From assembly GCA_902768065.1 (NCBI GenBank), contig CACXJP010000001.1:1-64000 (forward strand): a DNA stretch of 64,000 nucleotides. Reading direction: 5' to 3'. The DNA is from an uncultured Erysipelotrichaceae bacterium (GTDB taxonomy: Bacteria > Bacillota_I > Bacilli_A > RF39 > UBA660). Position numbers and translations under genes: made by a program. Position 1 is the stretch's first letter; each line of letters starts with the position of its first letter. The notes under the pieces were generated by a model. It had not been told where the DNA came from, did no database searches, and worked only from the letters and a program-made list of their open reading frames with translations. Shown piece after piece: positions 19,118 to 31,092 of the stretch.

Positions 19118-20731
19118 TTAAGCAATAGCTAAAATTATGAAGATTATTAAAAGAACAACAAATAATTCTAATAATAGTTTCCAAACACTCTTTAACCAAT
19201 CTTTATAAGATACTTTTAAGTATGCTAAAGTTCCCATTAAGATTAAGCTTGTTGGAGCAAACAATGCAGTAAATCCATACATTGATTGGAAAATAATAGC
19301 TACTAATGGATATTTATCAACATTTGTTACAACAGAAGTATAATATGGAATTATACTTTGAGCAACATATGAGATATCTGCATTAAAGATACTTGCTAGT
19401 ATAAATGAAATAACAGTAGTTACAATGTTAAATCCTTTACTCATTCCTAACAATGCTTTATAAATTGTTAATTGGAATGGATGATAAGTAACTAGTACTA
19501 AGCAAGAATAGATTATAATTACTATTAATGCAACAGAAAATGCTTTTTTAGCTCCTTCTGCAAAACCATCAAAAATATCATCAATTTTTACTTTATAAAT
19601 TATTACAAGTAATAATGTTAATAAAGCCATTGGTAAGAATAAATCTAATAATGTCCATGTACCAAATGCATTCATTGTTCCATATAATTTAGCAAAAATT
19701 GGGAATTTAAATATCTTAAAGTTCATAACTGCTTTAGTAATATCACTAAATAAATTGATTTTAAATCCACCCTCTCCCCAAGAGATAAATGCCAATACTA
19801 AAAGAACAAATAATAATGTAAATCCTGCAACAAATGGCCATATTTTATGAGAATCACCATTCTTCTCAGGAATAAAGTCATCTTCAGAACCAGAAACTGA
19901 TTCTTTAACAACTATAATATTATTATCTTTTAATGCTGCTTTATTAGCATTTTTACGAGACTTAGATTTTGTTGATTTAGCTTTTGTTGTTTTTGAAGCA
20001 GTCTTTTTATTAGAAGAACTTGCTTTTGCTTTCTTAGAAGCAGTTTTTGCAGCAGGTTTCTTTTCAACAGAAACTTCAACTTTTACATCTTTTTCTAATT
20101 TTAAAATTGGTTTAGTAATTTTCATAGAGTTTTTAATATACATAAATGTATTGAATAAAACTAATACTATTCCAACAATTAAAATTACAAATCTAACTCC
20201 AATTTGATAATTAAAATCAAGAGATAAAGTAGATGTTATAACATTTAAATTTGTCAATGCAAATGTTGAACCAATAAGTCCTGCAGCAATCGAACCTACA
20301 ACTACCATTGCTGCAACAATTTTATCATATCCCATTAACAAGATTAGAGCTACAATGAATGGAATAAACAAAGCAAATGCTATTTGTAAACCACAAATTG
20401 AAACACCACATGCTAATAAAATAGAAACAATTGCAAGGAATACTTTCTCCTTTCCCTCAAAAAAAGCTACTATCTTATCTAAAAATGTACGATAAGCAGG
20501 AATTTTATATAAAATTCCATAAAATCCTCCAACAAAGATTACAAACAATCCAATATATCCAAAATAAGAAATAGCAGTTAATGGATAATTGAATAATTCA
20601 TATAATCCCATTTGAACGCGTCCTTGATCTACATACTGTCCAGAATAATAAGCAGCAGGTAAAATCCAAGATAGTAATAAGAACACTAAAATAGTAATAA
20701 GAACGACTTTTACTGTATTATGTTTTTTCAT
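19118..20731 (-). CDS. YfcC/DcuC-like (Ion Transporter superfamily) membrane transporter with basic insert
   Basis: A polytopic membrane protein of 537 residues with about 11-12 hydrophobic spans. The N-terminus (first helix ending LLSWILPAAYYSG) and the SICGLQIAFALFIPFIVALILLMG-type region resemble the YfcC/C4-dicarboxylate carrier family; substrate unknown. Between two membrane halves (about residues 205-290) lies a hydrophilic stretch very rich in Lys, Ala, Ser and Thr with repeated KKA/SKK/TKAK units, resembling a histone-H1-like tail, then a short acidic patch (SEDDFIPE). ATG 20729-20731 is chosen for its GGGAGG site; ten upstream in-frame codons lack one. It is monocistronic, between cysS and lysS. 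Confidence 0.72.
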   Translation of the reverse strand: MKKHNTVKVVLITILVFLLLSWILPAAYYSGQYVDQGRVQMGLYELFNYPLTAISYFGYIGLFVIFVGGFYGILYKIPAYRTFLDKIVAFFEGKEKVFLAIVSILLACGVSICGLQIAFALFIPFIVALILLMGYDKIVAAMVVVGSIAAGLIGSTFALTNLNVITSTLSLDFNYQIGVRFVILIVGIVLVLFNTFMYIKNSMKITKPILKLEKDVKVEVSVEKKPAAKTASKKAKASSSNKKTASKTTKAKSTKSKSRKNANKAALKDNNIIVVKESVSGSEDDFIPEKNGDSHKIWPFVAGFTLLFVLLVLAFISWGEGGFKINLFSDITKAVMNFKIFKFPIFAKLYGTMNAFGTWTLLDLFLPMALLTLLLVIIYKVKIDDIFDGFAEGAKKAFSVALIVIIIYSCLVLVTYHPFQLTIYKALLGMSKGFNIVTTVISFILASIFNADISYVAQSIIPYYTSVVTNVDKYPLVAIIFQSMYGFTALFAPTSLILMGTLAYLKVSYKDWLKSVWKLLLELFVVLLIIFIILAIA

Positions 20732-20801
20732 AATTAACCTCCCATAATAATTATAAACCAATTTTCAACTATTTTACAAGTATTTACACATTTTTTTCAC
20801 A

Positions 20802-20831
20802 AAAATAAAAAAACACGAGACTTAATCTCGT
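20802..20831 (-). terminator. Intrinsic terminator after lysS
   Basis: The hairpin ACGAGA-TTAAG-TCTCGT (20815-20831) is followed by a T run on the minus strand, 16 bases past the lysS stop. Confidence 0.88.
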
Positions 20832-20847
20832 ATTTTTGATATAGTCA

Positions 20848-22332
20848 TTATTTTCTCTCTTTCATTGTTGGGAATAACAATACATCTCTTATTGACTCTT
20901 GCTCCGTAAATAACATTACTAATCTATCAATTCCATATCCAATTCCACCTGTAGGTGGCATACCATATTCTAGCGCCTCAATGAAATCCATATCAATATC
21001 ATTTGCTTCTTCATTTCCTAATTCTTGTTCTTTAAGTTGTGCTTCAAATCTTTCTAATTGATCATCTGGATCGTTCAACTCAGTATATGCATTAGCACAT
21101 TCATGCCCTGAAATAAATAATTCAAATCTTTGAGTAAATCTAGGATCTTCTGGATCTTTCTTAGTAAGTGGACTTATTTCAATTGGATGTCCATATAAGA
21201 AAGTTGGTTCTATTAATGTTTCTTCCACGTACTTCTCAAAGAACTTATTAATAATATGTCCATATGCTTTTTCATGTTCTTCTAATGGAATATCATGTTC
21301 TTCAGCAAGTTTTAAACATTCATCTAAATCTGTAATAGCTTTGAAATCAATACCTGTTTTATCCTTAATAGCATCTGTCATAGAAACTCTCTTCCATTCA
21401 CCAGCTAAGTCTATATCATGTCCTAAATAATGGAAAGTAGTTTTTCCACAAACTTCATTTGCTATTGTTTTATACATATTTTCAGTTAATTCCATCATAC
21501 CCTCTAGATCACTATATGCTTGATAAACTTCCATTAAAGTAAATTCTGGATTATGTTGTGGATCCATACCCTCATTTCTAAATGTTCTACCTATTTCATA
21601 AACTCTTTCCATTCCACCAACTAATAATCTTTTCAAGTTTAATTCAAGAGCTATTCTTAAATACATATCTAAATCTTGAGCATTATGATGAGTAACAAAT
21701 GGTCTAGCACTTGCACCTGTTAATAAAGTAGTAAGTAAAGGGGTTTCTACCTCTACAAACCCTTGATTATCTAAGAAATTTTGAATACATCTAATAATTT
21801 TAGGTCTCATAAATGCTACCTTCTTAGAATCTTCATTCATCATCAAATCAACATATCTTCTTCTATATCTTTCTTCTTTATCTGTTAATCCATGAAATTT
21901 TTCAGGTAATGGTCTAAGTGCCTTAACTAAATGAGTGTATTCTAAACATTTAATTGTTACCTCACCAGTTTTAGTTTTCATAATTTTTCCATATACACCA
22001 ACAATATCACCAATATCAGCTGTCTTAAATAAAGAATATGCATCTTCCCCTATATCATTAATTGATATATATATTTGAATAGAACCTGTTTTATCTTGAA
22101 TAGTAAAGAAAGATGCCTTACCCATTTTTCTAATAAACATAATTCTACCAGCAACCTTTGCTGTATCATCCATTGATTCAAATGCATCATGATCAACATC
22201 ACAATACTTTTCTTTTATATCTTTTGCAAAATCCTCTCTATCAAATCTTTGTCCAAAAGGATCTAAACCTAGTTCTTTTAATTTTTCTAATTTTTCACGT
22301 CTTACAGATTCCTGTTCAGTAAATTCTCTCAT
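20848..22332 (-). CDS. lysS: Lysyl-tRNA synthetase, class II
   Basis: Charges tRNA-Lys. The 494-residue protein has the N-terminal OB-fold (VAGRIMFIRKMGKASFFTIQD), class II motif 2 (FRNEGMDPQHNPEFTLMEVYQA) and motif 3 (GGIGYGIDRLVMLF). Length and ends are typical of bacterial LysS. It comes after dusB and the RDD protein with only 9 bp to the latter, so the three are probably one operon, as dusB-lysS neighbours are in Bacillus. Confidence 0.97.
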   Translation of the reverse strand: MREFTEQESVRREKLEKLKELGLDPFGQRFDREDFAKDIKEKYCDVDHDAFESMDDTAKVAGRIMFIRKMGKASFFTIQDKTGSIQIYISINDIGEDAYSLFKTADIGDIVGVYGKIMKTKTGEVTIKCLEYTHLVKALRPLPEKFHGLTDKEERYRRRYVDLMMNEDSKKVAFMRPKIIRCIQNFLDNQGFVEVETPLLTTLLTGASARPFVTHHNAQDLDMYLRIALELNLKRLLVGGMERVYEIGRTFRNEGMDPQHNPEFTLMEVYQAYSDLEGMMELTENMYKTIANEVCGKTTFHYLGHDIDLAGEWKRVSMTDAIKDKTGIDFKAITDLDECLKLAEEHDIPLEEHEKAYGHIINKFFEKYVEETLIEPTFLYGHPIEISPLTKKDPEDPRFTQRFELFISGHECANAYTELNDPDDQLERFEAQLKEQELGNEEANDIDMDFIEALEYGMPPTGGIGYGIDRLVMLFTEQESIRDVLLFPTMKERK

Positions 22333-22341
22333 ATATTCCTC

Positions 22342-22974
22342 CTATATTTTTACAACTTGTGTTCTAACTAACAAATCATGTACAGCTTTTCCATCTTTTC
22401 TACAAATAATAAGAAAAACAGATAATGCCGTAATTAAATATTGTATAATTATAAATAATCCGTAACAATAAAAGTAATTATTTTTTGATAAAAACATCAT
22501 TAATATTACAGACAATAAATTTATCAAAATAGAATTAGCTATAAATGCTCTAAAAATCAATTGATTAGAAGTTAACTCTCCTGTATCTGAAATTGTCTTT
22601 ATTCTAAGAAGTTTCTTACCTATTGTTTGGCCATTTTTATATAATGGAACAACAACGAAAAATACTAACCCTAGAACAACACTAATTAAAGAAACAACTC
22701 CTTCGTTTTTTGCAGTATCATATGTTATATTCATATACTCAGCCAAATACTCATTATTTGAAATACTATTATCCTTATATTTCTCCATAAGCTTAATAGA
22801 CATATCATTTAATTCATTAATTTTATCACTATTTATAAATGGTGTTGCTATCAATGATGCCGCAAAAACAACAATTGCTGAATCAATTAGAAAAGCAATT
22901 AATCTTTGTACAAATAAAGCTTTTTTTGATTTATCATCTTTCTTATCACTTTTTTTGTCACTTTCGTTCTTCAC
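22342..22974 (-). CDS. RDD-family membrane protein
   Basis: A predicted 210-residue membrane protein with four hydrophobic spans. The first follows a highly charged N-terminus (NESDKKSDKKDDKSKK) and begins FVQRLIAFLIDSAIVV, the Arg-Asp arrangement that names the RDD family; a later segment (YKNGQTIGKKLLRIKTIS) is also typical. Function of the family is poorly defined. The GTG at 22972-22974 is preferred because AAAGGAG lies eight bases upstream; an ATG six bases earlier and one at 22998 are alternatives. The start overlaps dusB. Confidence 0.75.
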   Translation of the reverse strand: MKNESDKKSDKKDDKSKKALFVQRLIAFLIDSAIVVFAASLIATPFINSDKINELNDMSIKLMEKYKDNSISNNEYLAEYMNITYDTAKNEGVVSLISVVLGLVFFVVVPLYKNGQTIGKKLLRIKTISDTGELTSNQLIFRAFIANSILINLLSVILMMFLSKNNYFYCYGLFIIIQYLITALSVFLIICRKDGKAVHDLLVRTQVVKI

Positions 22975-23947
22975 ATGCATCACTCCTTTTAAATTCATTT
23001 AATAATGAAATTATATCACGAATATTAGTGGTTTGATAGACCTTATTTTTTAACTCATTACATCCTTTGATTCCTTTAAAATACCAAGATATATGATTTC
23101 TAATTTCTAAACAAGCAAGTTTATCATTTTTTAATTCTTTCAAGTATTCTAAATGCTTTAAACACATATCAACTCTATCTTTTAAAGAAATAGAAATCAA
23201 TGGTTTTCCTTCTAAATAATTGATTGAATTTCTTATTAACCAAGGATTTCCAAGTACACCTCTTCCAATCATTACCGCATCACAACCAGTTTCATCAAGC
23301 ATTCTTTTTACATCTTCAGGCCTCTTAATATCCCCATTTCCTATAACAGGAATTGATACAGCATTCTTTACTTCTTTTATGATAGACCAATCTGCTTTAC
23401 CACTATATCCTTGACTTCTTGTTCTTGGATGAACACAAATAGCACTTGCTCCTGCTTTTTCAATAACTTTAGCAACCTCAATCGCATTAATATGGTTATT
23501 ATCCCAACCACTCCTAATCTTAACAGTAACTGGTACAGAAACTGCTGAAACAACTGCATAGACAATTTCATATATCTTTTTAGGATTCTTCAAAAGTGCA
23601 GAACCAGCTTGCGCTCTAACAGCAACCTTTGGAACAGGGCAACCCATATTAATATCTATAATATCAGGATGCATATTGTCCTCAATATATTTTGCAGCAT
23701 AAACAAAAGAATCAACATCACAGCCAAATATTTGTTGAGATATAGGTCTTTCATAGTCCGTCATATACAACATATCAATTGTTTTCTTATTATCAAATGT
23801 TATCGCTTTATCACTAACCATTTCGGCATAAACAAGTCCACAACCCATTTCCTTGCATATACGTCTATAAGCAGAATTAGATATTCCAGCCATAGGTGCT
23901 AAAACAATCCTATTATCAATTTTAACATTGCCAATATTCCATTCCAT
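22958..23947 (-). CDS. dusB: tRNA-dihydrouridine synthase DusB-like
   Basis: Reduces uridine to dihydrouridine in tRNA with FMN and NADPH. The 329-residue TIM-barrel protein begins with the family's LAPMAGISNSAYRRICKEMG, contains the active-site cysteine motif DINMGCPVPKV and the FMN-phosphate loop MIGRGVLGNPWLI. Length is standard. It is the first gene of the dusB-RDD-lysS set with a GGAGGAAA ribosome binding site. Confidence 0.93.
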   Translation of the reverse strand: MEWNIGNVKIDNRIVLAPMAGISNSAYRRICKEMGCGLVYAEMVSDKAITFDNKKTIDMLYMTDYERPISQQIFGCDVDSFVYAAKYIEDNMHPDIIDINMGCPVPKVAVRAQAGSALLKNPKKIYEIVYAVVSAVSVPVTVKIRSGWDNNHINAIEVAKVIEKAGASAICVHPRTRSQGYSGKADWSIIKEVKNAVSIPVIGNGDIKRPEDVKRMLDETGCDAVMIGRGVLGNPWLIRNSINYLEGKPLISISLKDRVDMCLKHLEYLKELKNDKLACLEIRNHISWYFKGIKGCNELKNKVYQTTNIRDIISLLNEFKRSDACEERK

Positions 23948-24000
23948 TTGTTTCCTCCAAAACCAAGCATATTATAACGCAAATAGCATAATTAGGCAAT

Positions 24001-24027
24001 AAAAAAAGAATATATTAAATATACTCT
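24001..24027 (-). terminator. Probable terminator at the end of mscL
   Basis: GAGTATA and TATATTC can pair (one G-U pair), followed by a long T run on the minus strand. The hairpin touches the mscL TAG stop (24026-24028). Confidence 0.6.
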
Positions 24028-24466
24028 ATTTACTATTCTTTTTTAATAAATCTCTTATTTCTTCAAGTAAAGCAATATCTTCTGCTTTCTTTTCCTCTTC
24101 CTCTTCTTCCTTCTTCTTCTTTCCAACTGTTGTAATCTTATTAAATACCTTTAATAACATAAATAAAACAAAAGCCATTATTACAAAATTAATAACTGAA
24201 GTAATAAAATCACCATATTTAATTACTTGTCCGCCATATATTTTTATTGTACCTGCAACCTCTGCTCCACCAATTCCATTTATAAGTGGATTAATAAAAT
24301 CTTCGGTTAATGCAGTAACAATATTTGCAAAAGCACTACCTATAATTACACCGACAGCCATATCCATTACATTACCACGTAATACAAATTCTTTAAACTC
24401 TGCAATAAAACCTGTTCCTTTATCTTTAATTTTTCCAATTTTTTCTTTATCAATTTTTGTAGCCAT
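24026..24466 (-). CDS. mscL: Large-conductance mechanosensitive channel
   Basis: MscL opens under membrane tension to release solutes during osmotic downshock. The 146-residue protein shows the first membrane helix with the gate pattern NVMDMAVGVIIGSAFANIVTAL, a loop, a second helix (DFITSVINFVIMAFVLFMLL) and the charged C-terminal bundle (GKKKKEEEEEEKKAEDIALL). ATG 24464-24466 (MATKIDKEK) is chosen; the upstream in-frame GTG lies in the AAGGAGTG ribosome binding site. It is a single-gene unit between dusB and ftsH. Confidence 0.95.
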   Translation of the reverse strand: MATKIDKEKIGKIKDKGTGFIAEFKEFVLRGNVMDMAVGVIIGSAFANIVTALTEDFINPLINGIGGAEVAGTIKIYGGQVIKYGDFITSVINFVIMAFVLFMLLKVFNKITTVGKKKKEEEEEEKKAEDIALLEEIRDLLKKNSK

Positions 24467-24514
24467 AATAATCACTCCTTGAATTTATAATATATTATTT
24501 GATATCATTTTTCA

Positions 24515-24531
24515 AGAAAAAACTAGATAAA

Positions 24532-24544
<13 letters not shown>
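24515..24544 (-). terminator. Intrinsic terminator of ftsH
   Basis: ACTAGATAA (24536-24544 read on the minus strand) pairs with TTATCTAGT (24522-24530), followed by TTTTTTC. The ftsH stop TGA (24532-24534) is in the loop. Confidence 0.85.
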
Positions 24545-27740
<3,196 letters not shown>

Positions 27741-27787
27741 AAGAAATCACCTCTTGTAAACCAATAATATTATAACATAATAAAATA

Positions 27788-27814
27788 AAAAAAAGAAAAA
27801 TATATTATTTTTCT
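27788..27814 (-). terminator. Intrinsic terminator over the divIC stop
   Basis: AGAAAAATA pairs with TATTTTTCT (27794-27814), followed by a T run on the minus strand. The divIC stop (27805-27807) lies within the hairpin. Confidence 0.75.
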
Positions 27815-28104
27815 TCAGGAATTTGTAAAATGAATTCACCATCTTTAGAATAAAGATATTTTTCTCTTGCATATCTTGCTATATAATCAGGGTTTTGAAG
27901 CTTATCAGCATCTACTCTTAATTGTTCCTCTTTTTCTTTTAAACTCTCAAGTTCCTTTGATAATTCTTTTTTTTCTTGATACTTATCAAATATCTCAACC
28001 CAATACTTTCCAATAGATAAAGTCATGACAATAATAATAGCAATCGAACCGATTCCTAAAAAGAGAAATCTTCTTTTGGCTTTCTTTCTTCTTTTACTTG
28101 CCAT
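27805..28104 (-). CDS. divIC: Septum formation initiator DivIC/FtsB-like
   Basis: A small bitopic cell-division protein of 99 residues: a basic cytoplasmic N-terminus (ASKRRKKAKRRF), one membrane helix (about 14-32), a heptad coiled coil (about 36-68, DKYQEKKELSKELESLKEK) and the family's closing motif NPDYIARYAREKYLYSKDGEFIL. In Bacillus DivIC works with FtsL and DivIB in the divisome and lies near yabP-yabQ and tilS, as here. The stop codon lies inside its own terminator. Confidence 0.93.
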   Translation of the reverse strand: MASKRRKKAKRRFLFLGIGSIAIIIVMTLSIGKYWVEIFDKYQEKKELSKELESLKEKEEQLRVDADKLQNPDYIARYAREKYLYSKDGEFILQIPEEK

Positions 28105-28193
28105 ATCACTTCACCTACCTTTTCATATTATATTATATCTCTTATAAAAATAATGTATCAATATATAAAAGATGACTTTACGTTAAATTTACA

Positions 28194-28457
28194 TTATTTA
28201 TTATAAAAATTATAAGATAACAAATATCCAAAAAAGATAGTAAGAAAAAAATATAAATGAAGAATACCATTATTAAGATACATTAAACAAAAAAAATATA
28301 ATAAAGAAATGACTAAGTCGATTATAAAACTAAGAAATATTTTATATTTATTTGATTTTATAAAAATAATTTTATATGACAATTTAGATATAAAAAATAG
28401 AAACACACCAAATAAAAAAGAAAAGAATAAACATAATAATTGAATTCTTAAAATCAA
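28194..28457 (-). CDS. yabQ: Sporulation protein YabQ-like
   Basis: An 87-residue hydrophobic protein with three predicted membrane helices. It overlaps the yabP stop by four bases (ATGA), the arrangement of yabPQ in spore formers, where YabQ is needed for cortex formation. The sequence is poorly conserved (RIQLLCLFFSFLFGVFLFF, then SFIIDLVISLLYFFCLMY), and the protein is shorter than the Bacillus one, so the name rests on position and general pattern. Confidence 0.72.
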   Translation of the reverse strand: MILRIQLLCLFFSFLFGVFLFFISKLSYKIIFIKSNKYKIFLSFIIDLVISLLYFFCLMYLNNGILHLYFFLTIFFGYLLSYNFYNK

Positions 28458-28747
28458 TATTTAAATAACCTACTTATAATTCCTTCATCATTTGATTTTT
28501 TATTTTCAATTACATATTCTAATGAATTTATTGTTCCTTTTATAGTGACATTTCCACTTAAAGTATCCAATTTAATTAATTCAAGGCCATCTCCCTTAAT
28601 TATCATAAACCCCATCGTTGTATCTAAAATAAAATGTACTTTATCAAATGTATCTATTTTTTTTACACCTGTTATAACTAATGTTTTTCTTTCAAGCAAA
28701 TTAACACTATGATTATAATTATTAATACTAGAATCATTTTTATCCAT
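28454..28747 (-). CDS. yabP: Sporulation protein YabP
   Basis: A 97-residue member of the YabP/YqfC family, small beta-rich proteins used in sporulation. The pattern LLERKTLVITGVKKIDTFD then LDTTMGFMIIKGDGLELIKLDTLSGNVTIKG is characteristic: short strands with the conserved LxxxSGxVxIxGxI end. GGAGGATAAT precedes the ATG. It is followed by overlapping yabQ and then divIC, as in Bacillus. Confidence 0.88.
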   Translation of the reverse strand: MDKNDSSINNYNHSVNLLERKTLVITGVKKIDTFDKVHFILDTTMGFMIIKGDGLELIKLDTLSGNVTIKGTINSLEYVIENKKSNDEGIISRLFKY

Positions 28748-28792
28748 ATTATCCTCCTAATAGAATATATGAAAAAACATAGAAAATAGAAC

Positions 28793-28820
28793 AAAAAAAA
28801 AGATGATTATCATCTTTTTT
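28793..28820 (-). terminator. Intrinsic terminator of spoVG
   Basis: The near-perfect hairpin AAAAAAGATGAT/ATCATCTTTTTT is followed by T residues and begins four bases after the spoVG stop. Confidence 0.85.
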
Positions 28821-28823
28821 ATT

Positions 28824-29102
28824 TTATTCTTCCTCTTCTGATACATCTTCAGCTTTATCATAAGCTTCTAGAATTGCTTCTTCGAACATAGCACGTACTT
28901 CAGGATTAATTGGATGTGCAATATCACGATATCCACCTGTAGCAGTTTTTCTACTTGGCATTGCTATAAATAAACCGTTGTCTCCTTCAATAATTCTAAT
29001 GTCATGTACAGCAAAACTATCATCTAATAAAACAGAAGCTATTCCCTTCATACGAGAACCTTCTTTTTCAATCTTACGTACATTAACTGATGTAATTTTC
29101 AT
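28824..29102 (-). CDS. spoVG: SpoVG, RNA/DNA-binding regulator
   Basis: SpoVG is a small conserved nucleic-acid-binding regulator first known from septation and sporulation. The 92-residue protein begins [20 protein letters not shown] and has the core [30 protein letters not shown] and [16 protein letters not shown], almost identical to the family consensus. In Bacillus its promoter is SigH-dependent; the window carries a SigH-like gene, but no SigH site was identified with confidence. It has its own terminator. Confidence 0.96.
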   Translation of the reverse strand: MKITSVNVRKIEKEGSRMKGIASVLLDDSFAVHDIRIIEGDNGLFIAMPSRKTATGGYRDIAHPINPEVRAMFEEAILEAYDKAEDVSEEEE

Positions 29103-29180
29103 AAGAATTTCCTCCCTCTTAAAGCAAAAATCACTTTATAAACTAATTTTATAATAATATTTTAAAAAAATCAATATTTT

Positions 29181-29399
29181 TCAATTATTGTGACTTATTT
29201 TTATATTTTTAATAGCAAAATCACTATAACTAAATGATTTAGTAATTCCGTTATTTGTTTTTACTGTAAAAATTCTATGATATACTCTATCAATTTTACC
29301 TACAAAAACATCATCTTGTCCCCTACTACCATAATATATAAATTCATACTCTTTATTCATATGTTCCATAATGTTTTTTCTTATTAATTCTATATTCAT
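29181..29399 (-). CDS. veg: Veg family protein
   Basis: A 72-residue homologue of B. subtilis Veg, a small protein linked to biofilm regulation. The segments IRKNIMEHMNKEYEFIYYGSRG and KIDRVYHRIFTVKTNNGITKSFSYSDFAIKNI match the family (a short RNA-ligand-like beta barrel). Its ATG overlaps the yabG stop in an ATGA junction, indicating translational coupling and that TGA is read as stop. It keeps the Bacillus order rsmA-yabG-veg. Confidence 0.9.
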   Translation of the reverse strand: MNIELIRKNIMEHMNKEYEFIYYGSRGQDDVFVGKIDRVYHRIFTVKTNNGITKSFSYSDFAIKNIKISHNN

Positions 29400-30172
29400 C
29401 TTGGATACCCCACATACATAGTCCCACTTGTAATTATTCCACCTATTCCATCACTTCCATATTTTGTCTTTTCAATTACATTAATTAAATCTATACTTTG
29501 ATTTCTATCAGAAAAAGCAATTGATGAGGCGATTATTGCTGGATCTAATGCATGAATATTAATTCTCTTTGGGCTTGATGCAAAGTTAGCTCCTGCTTTA
29601 ATTAACTCTTCATAATTTGACTGACAAGCACCTGCAATTATAATCAATTTATCCTGATTTTTCTCATACCTTCTTGCTTCTTTTATTGCTGAAACAAAAT
29701 TAATCGAATTTTGATAATTACGTATATTATTCTTATCACTATTTCTATTAAAAAAAGCATCATGACCAGTTATTACCAATATATCAGGTCTATATTCTTT
29801 CAATAAAGATAATACTTTTTTATTAATAACATTTTCACTAATCATAACTCCATTTGCTTTTACACCCATTTTATTATAAAAATTCATACATCTATCAAGA
29901 TATTCATTGTCTCCATCAATATGTAAAACCTTACCAGGTAAATAAAAATAACTATCCCTATCTATATTAATGTTTTTTAAATTATCCTCTATTATTGAAT
30001 CATCAGTATTTTTAACTTTAGACAAAACTAAATCATCAATATAAGAATCCACATATATTCTCAAATCAACCCCCTTCAATAAAACAACATTACCATCAAT
30101 ACCTATTATTTTAAAAACTATATCATTATTATGAGATTTTCTAGTGACAATATCACCTACTTTAAAGTTCAA
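29396..30172 (-). CDS. yabG: Sporulation-specific protease YabG
   Basis: YabG is the spore-coat protease family that trims coat proteins in spore formers. The protein (258 residues if started at TTG 30170-30172) begins LNFKVGDIVTRKSHNND, aligning with the family start, and contains ITGHDAFF, IIAGACQSNYEELIKAGANFASSP and INIHALDPAIIASSIAFSDR, the conserved catalytic core. TTG is preferred because GGAG lies nine bases upstream; an in-frame ATG nine bases earlier directly abuts that site. It follows rsmA by 47 bp and overlaps veg. Confidence 0.9.
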   Translation of the reverse strand: MNFKVGDIVTRKSHNNDIVFKIIGIDGNVVLLKGVDLRIYVDSYIDDLVLSKVKNTDDSIIEDNLKNINIDRDSYFYLPGKVLHIDGDNEYLDRCMNFYNKMGVKANGVMISENVINKKVLSLLKEYRPDILVITGHDAFFNRNSDKNNIRNYQNSINFVSAIKEARRYEKNQDKLIIIAGACQSNYEELIKAGANFASSPKRINIHALDPAIIASSIAFSDRNQSIDLINVIEKTKYGSDGIGGIITSGTMYVGYPR

Positions 30173-30219
30173 TATAATCATCTCCAATAAATAGATATGC
30201 AAAAAAAAAGGAAATATTA

Positions 30220-31020
30220 TTATTTCCATAATGCATTACTTATTTTTACAAAAATTTCAACATCTAACATTTCTGCCCTAACATTCAAGTCATAACCATA
30301 TTCACTTAAAACACTTGAAATTATTTTTAAATCATAATTTTTTAAATTGTTTTTAATGTTTTTTCTCTTAAATTGAAAACTATCTCTAACAATTCTTTCA
30401 AAGAAATCAAAATTATTAACCTTTGATCTTTTCTTTTTTTCTTTAAAAGATACTACAACACTATCAACCTTAGGTTCAGGAACAAACTCTTTCTTAGAAA
30501 CAAAGAATTCTTTTTTCACATCAAAAAAATAATTTAATAAAACAGTTATAGATCCATACTCTCTACTACCTGGAGAAGTACTAAATCTATCACCTACTTC
30601 CTTTTGAACCATCATTACAATGTTCTCAAAATGTAAATTACTCTTTATTAACTTCAATATAATTGGTGTTGTAATATAATATGGAACATTACTTACAAAA
30701 AATAATTTATTAAATTTATAGCCTGTAACATCATTGACAATATCAGCAGTTAAAAAATCCTGAAATAATACATCAACATTTTCTATTCCCTCCAACTTAT
30801 AAGATAATTCTTCCTCTAAATCAGAATCTATTTCATATGCCAATACATTTTTTGCTTTTAGAGCCAATTCTTTTGTCATTATCGCACCACCAGGTCCTAC
30901 CTCAATAACTAAAGAATCTCCATCAACACCACTAATATCAACAATTCTTTTAACAATTCTTTTATCCTTTAAAAAGTTCTGGCCAAATTTCTTTTTAAAC
31001 TTAACATTATACATTTCCAT
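30220..31020 (-). CDS. rsmA: 16S rRNA dimethyladenosine transferase
   Basis: RsmA (KsgA) dimethylates two adjacent adenines near the 3' end of 16S rRNA. The 266-residue protein has KKFGQNFLKDKRIVKRI, the SAM loop VIEVGPGGAIMT, the catalytic VSNVPYYITTPII motif (NxPY) and a basic C-terminal domain. It starts the rsmA-yabG-veg group. The rnmV gene that precedes it in Bacillus is replaced by the signal peptidase gene. Confidence 0.96.
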   Translation of the reverse strand: MEMYNVKFKKKFGQNFLKDKRIVKRIVDISGVDGDSLVIEVGPGGAIMTKELALKAKNVLAYEIDSDLEEELSYKLEGIENVDVLFQDFLTADIVNDVTGYKFNKLFFVSNVPYYITTPIILKLIKSNLHFENIVMMVQKEVGDRFSTSPGSREYGSITVLLNYFFDVKKEFFVSKKEFVPEPKVDSVVVSFKEKKKRSKVNNFDFFERIVRDSFQFKRKNIKNNLKNYDLKIISSVLSEYGYDLNVRAEMLDVEIFVKISNALWK

Positions 31021-31058
31021 AAAACATCACCAAACGTCTTTTATTATAAAACAGAATA

Positions 31059-31092
31059 AAAAAAAAAGAAAGATTGTTTTTAAACAACCTTT
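31059..31092 (-). terminator. Intrinsic terminator over the signal peptidase stop
   Basis: AGGTTGTTT pairs with AAACAATCT (one G-U pair), followed by a long T run on the minus strand. The stop codon 31080-31082 lies within the hairpin. Confidence 0.78.
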
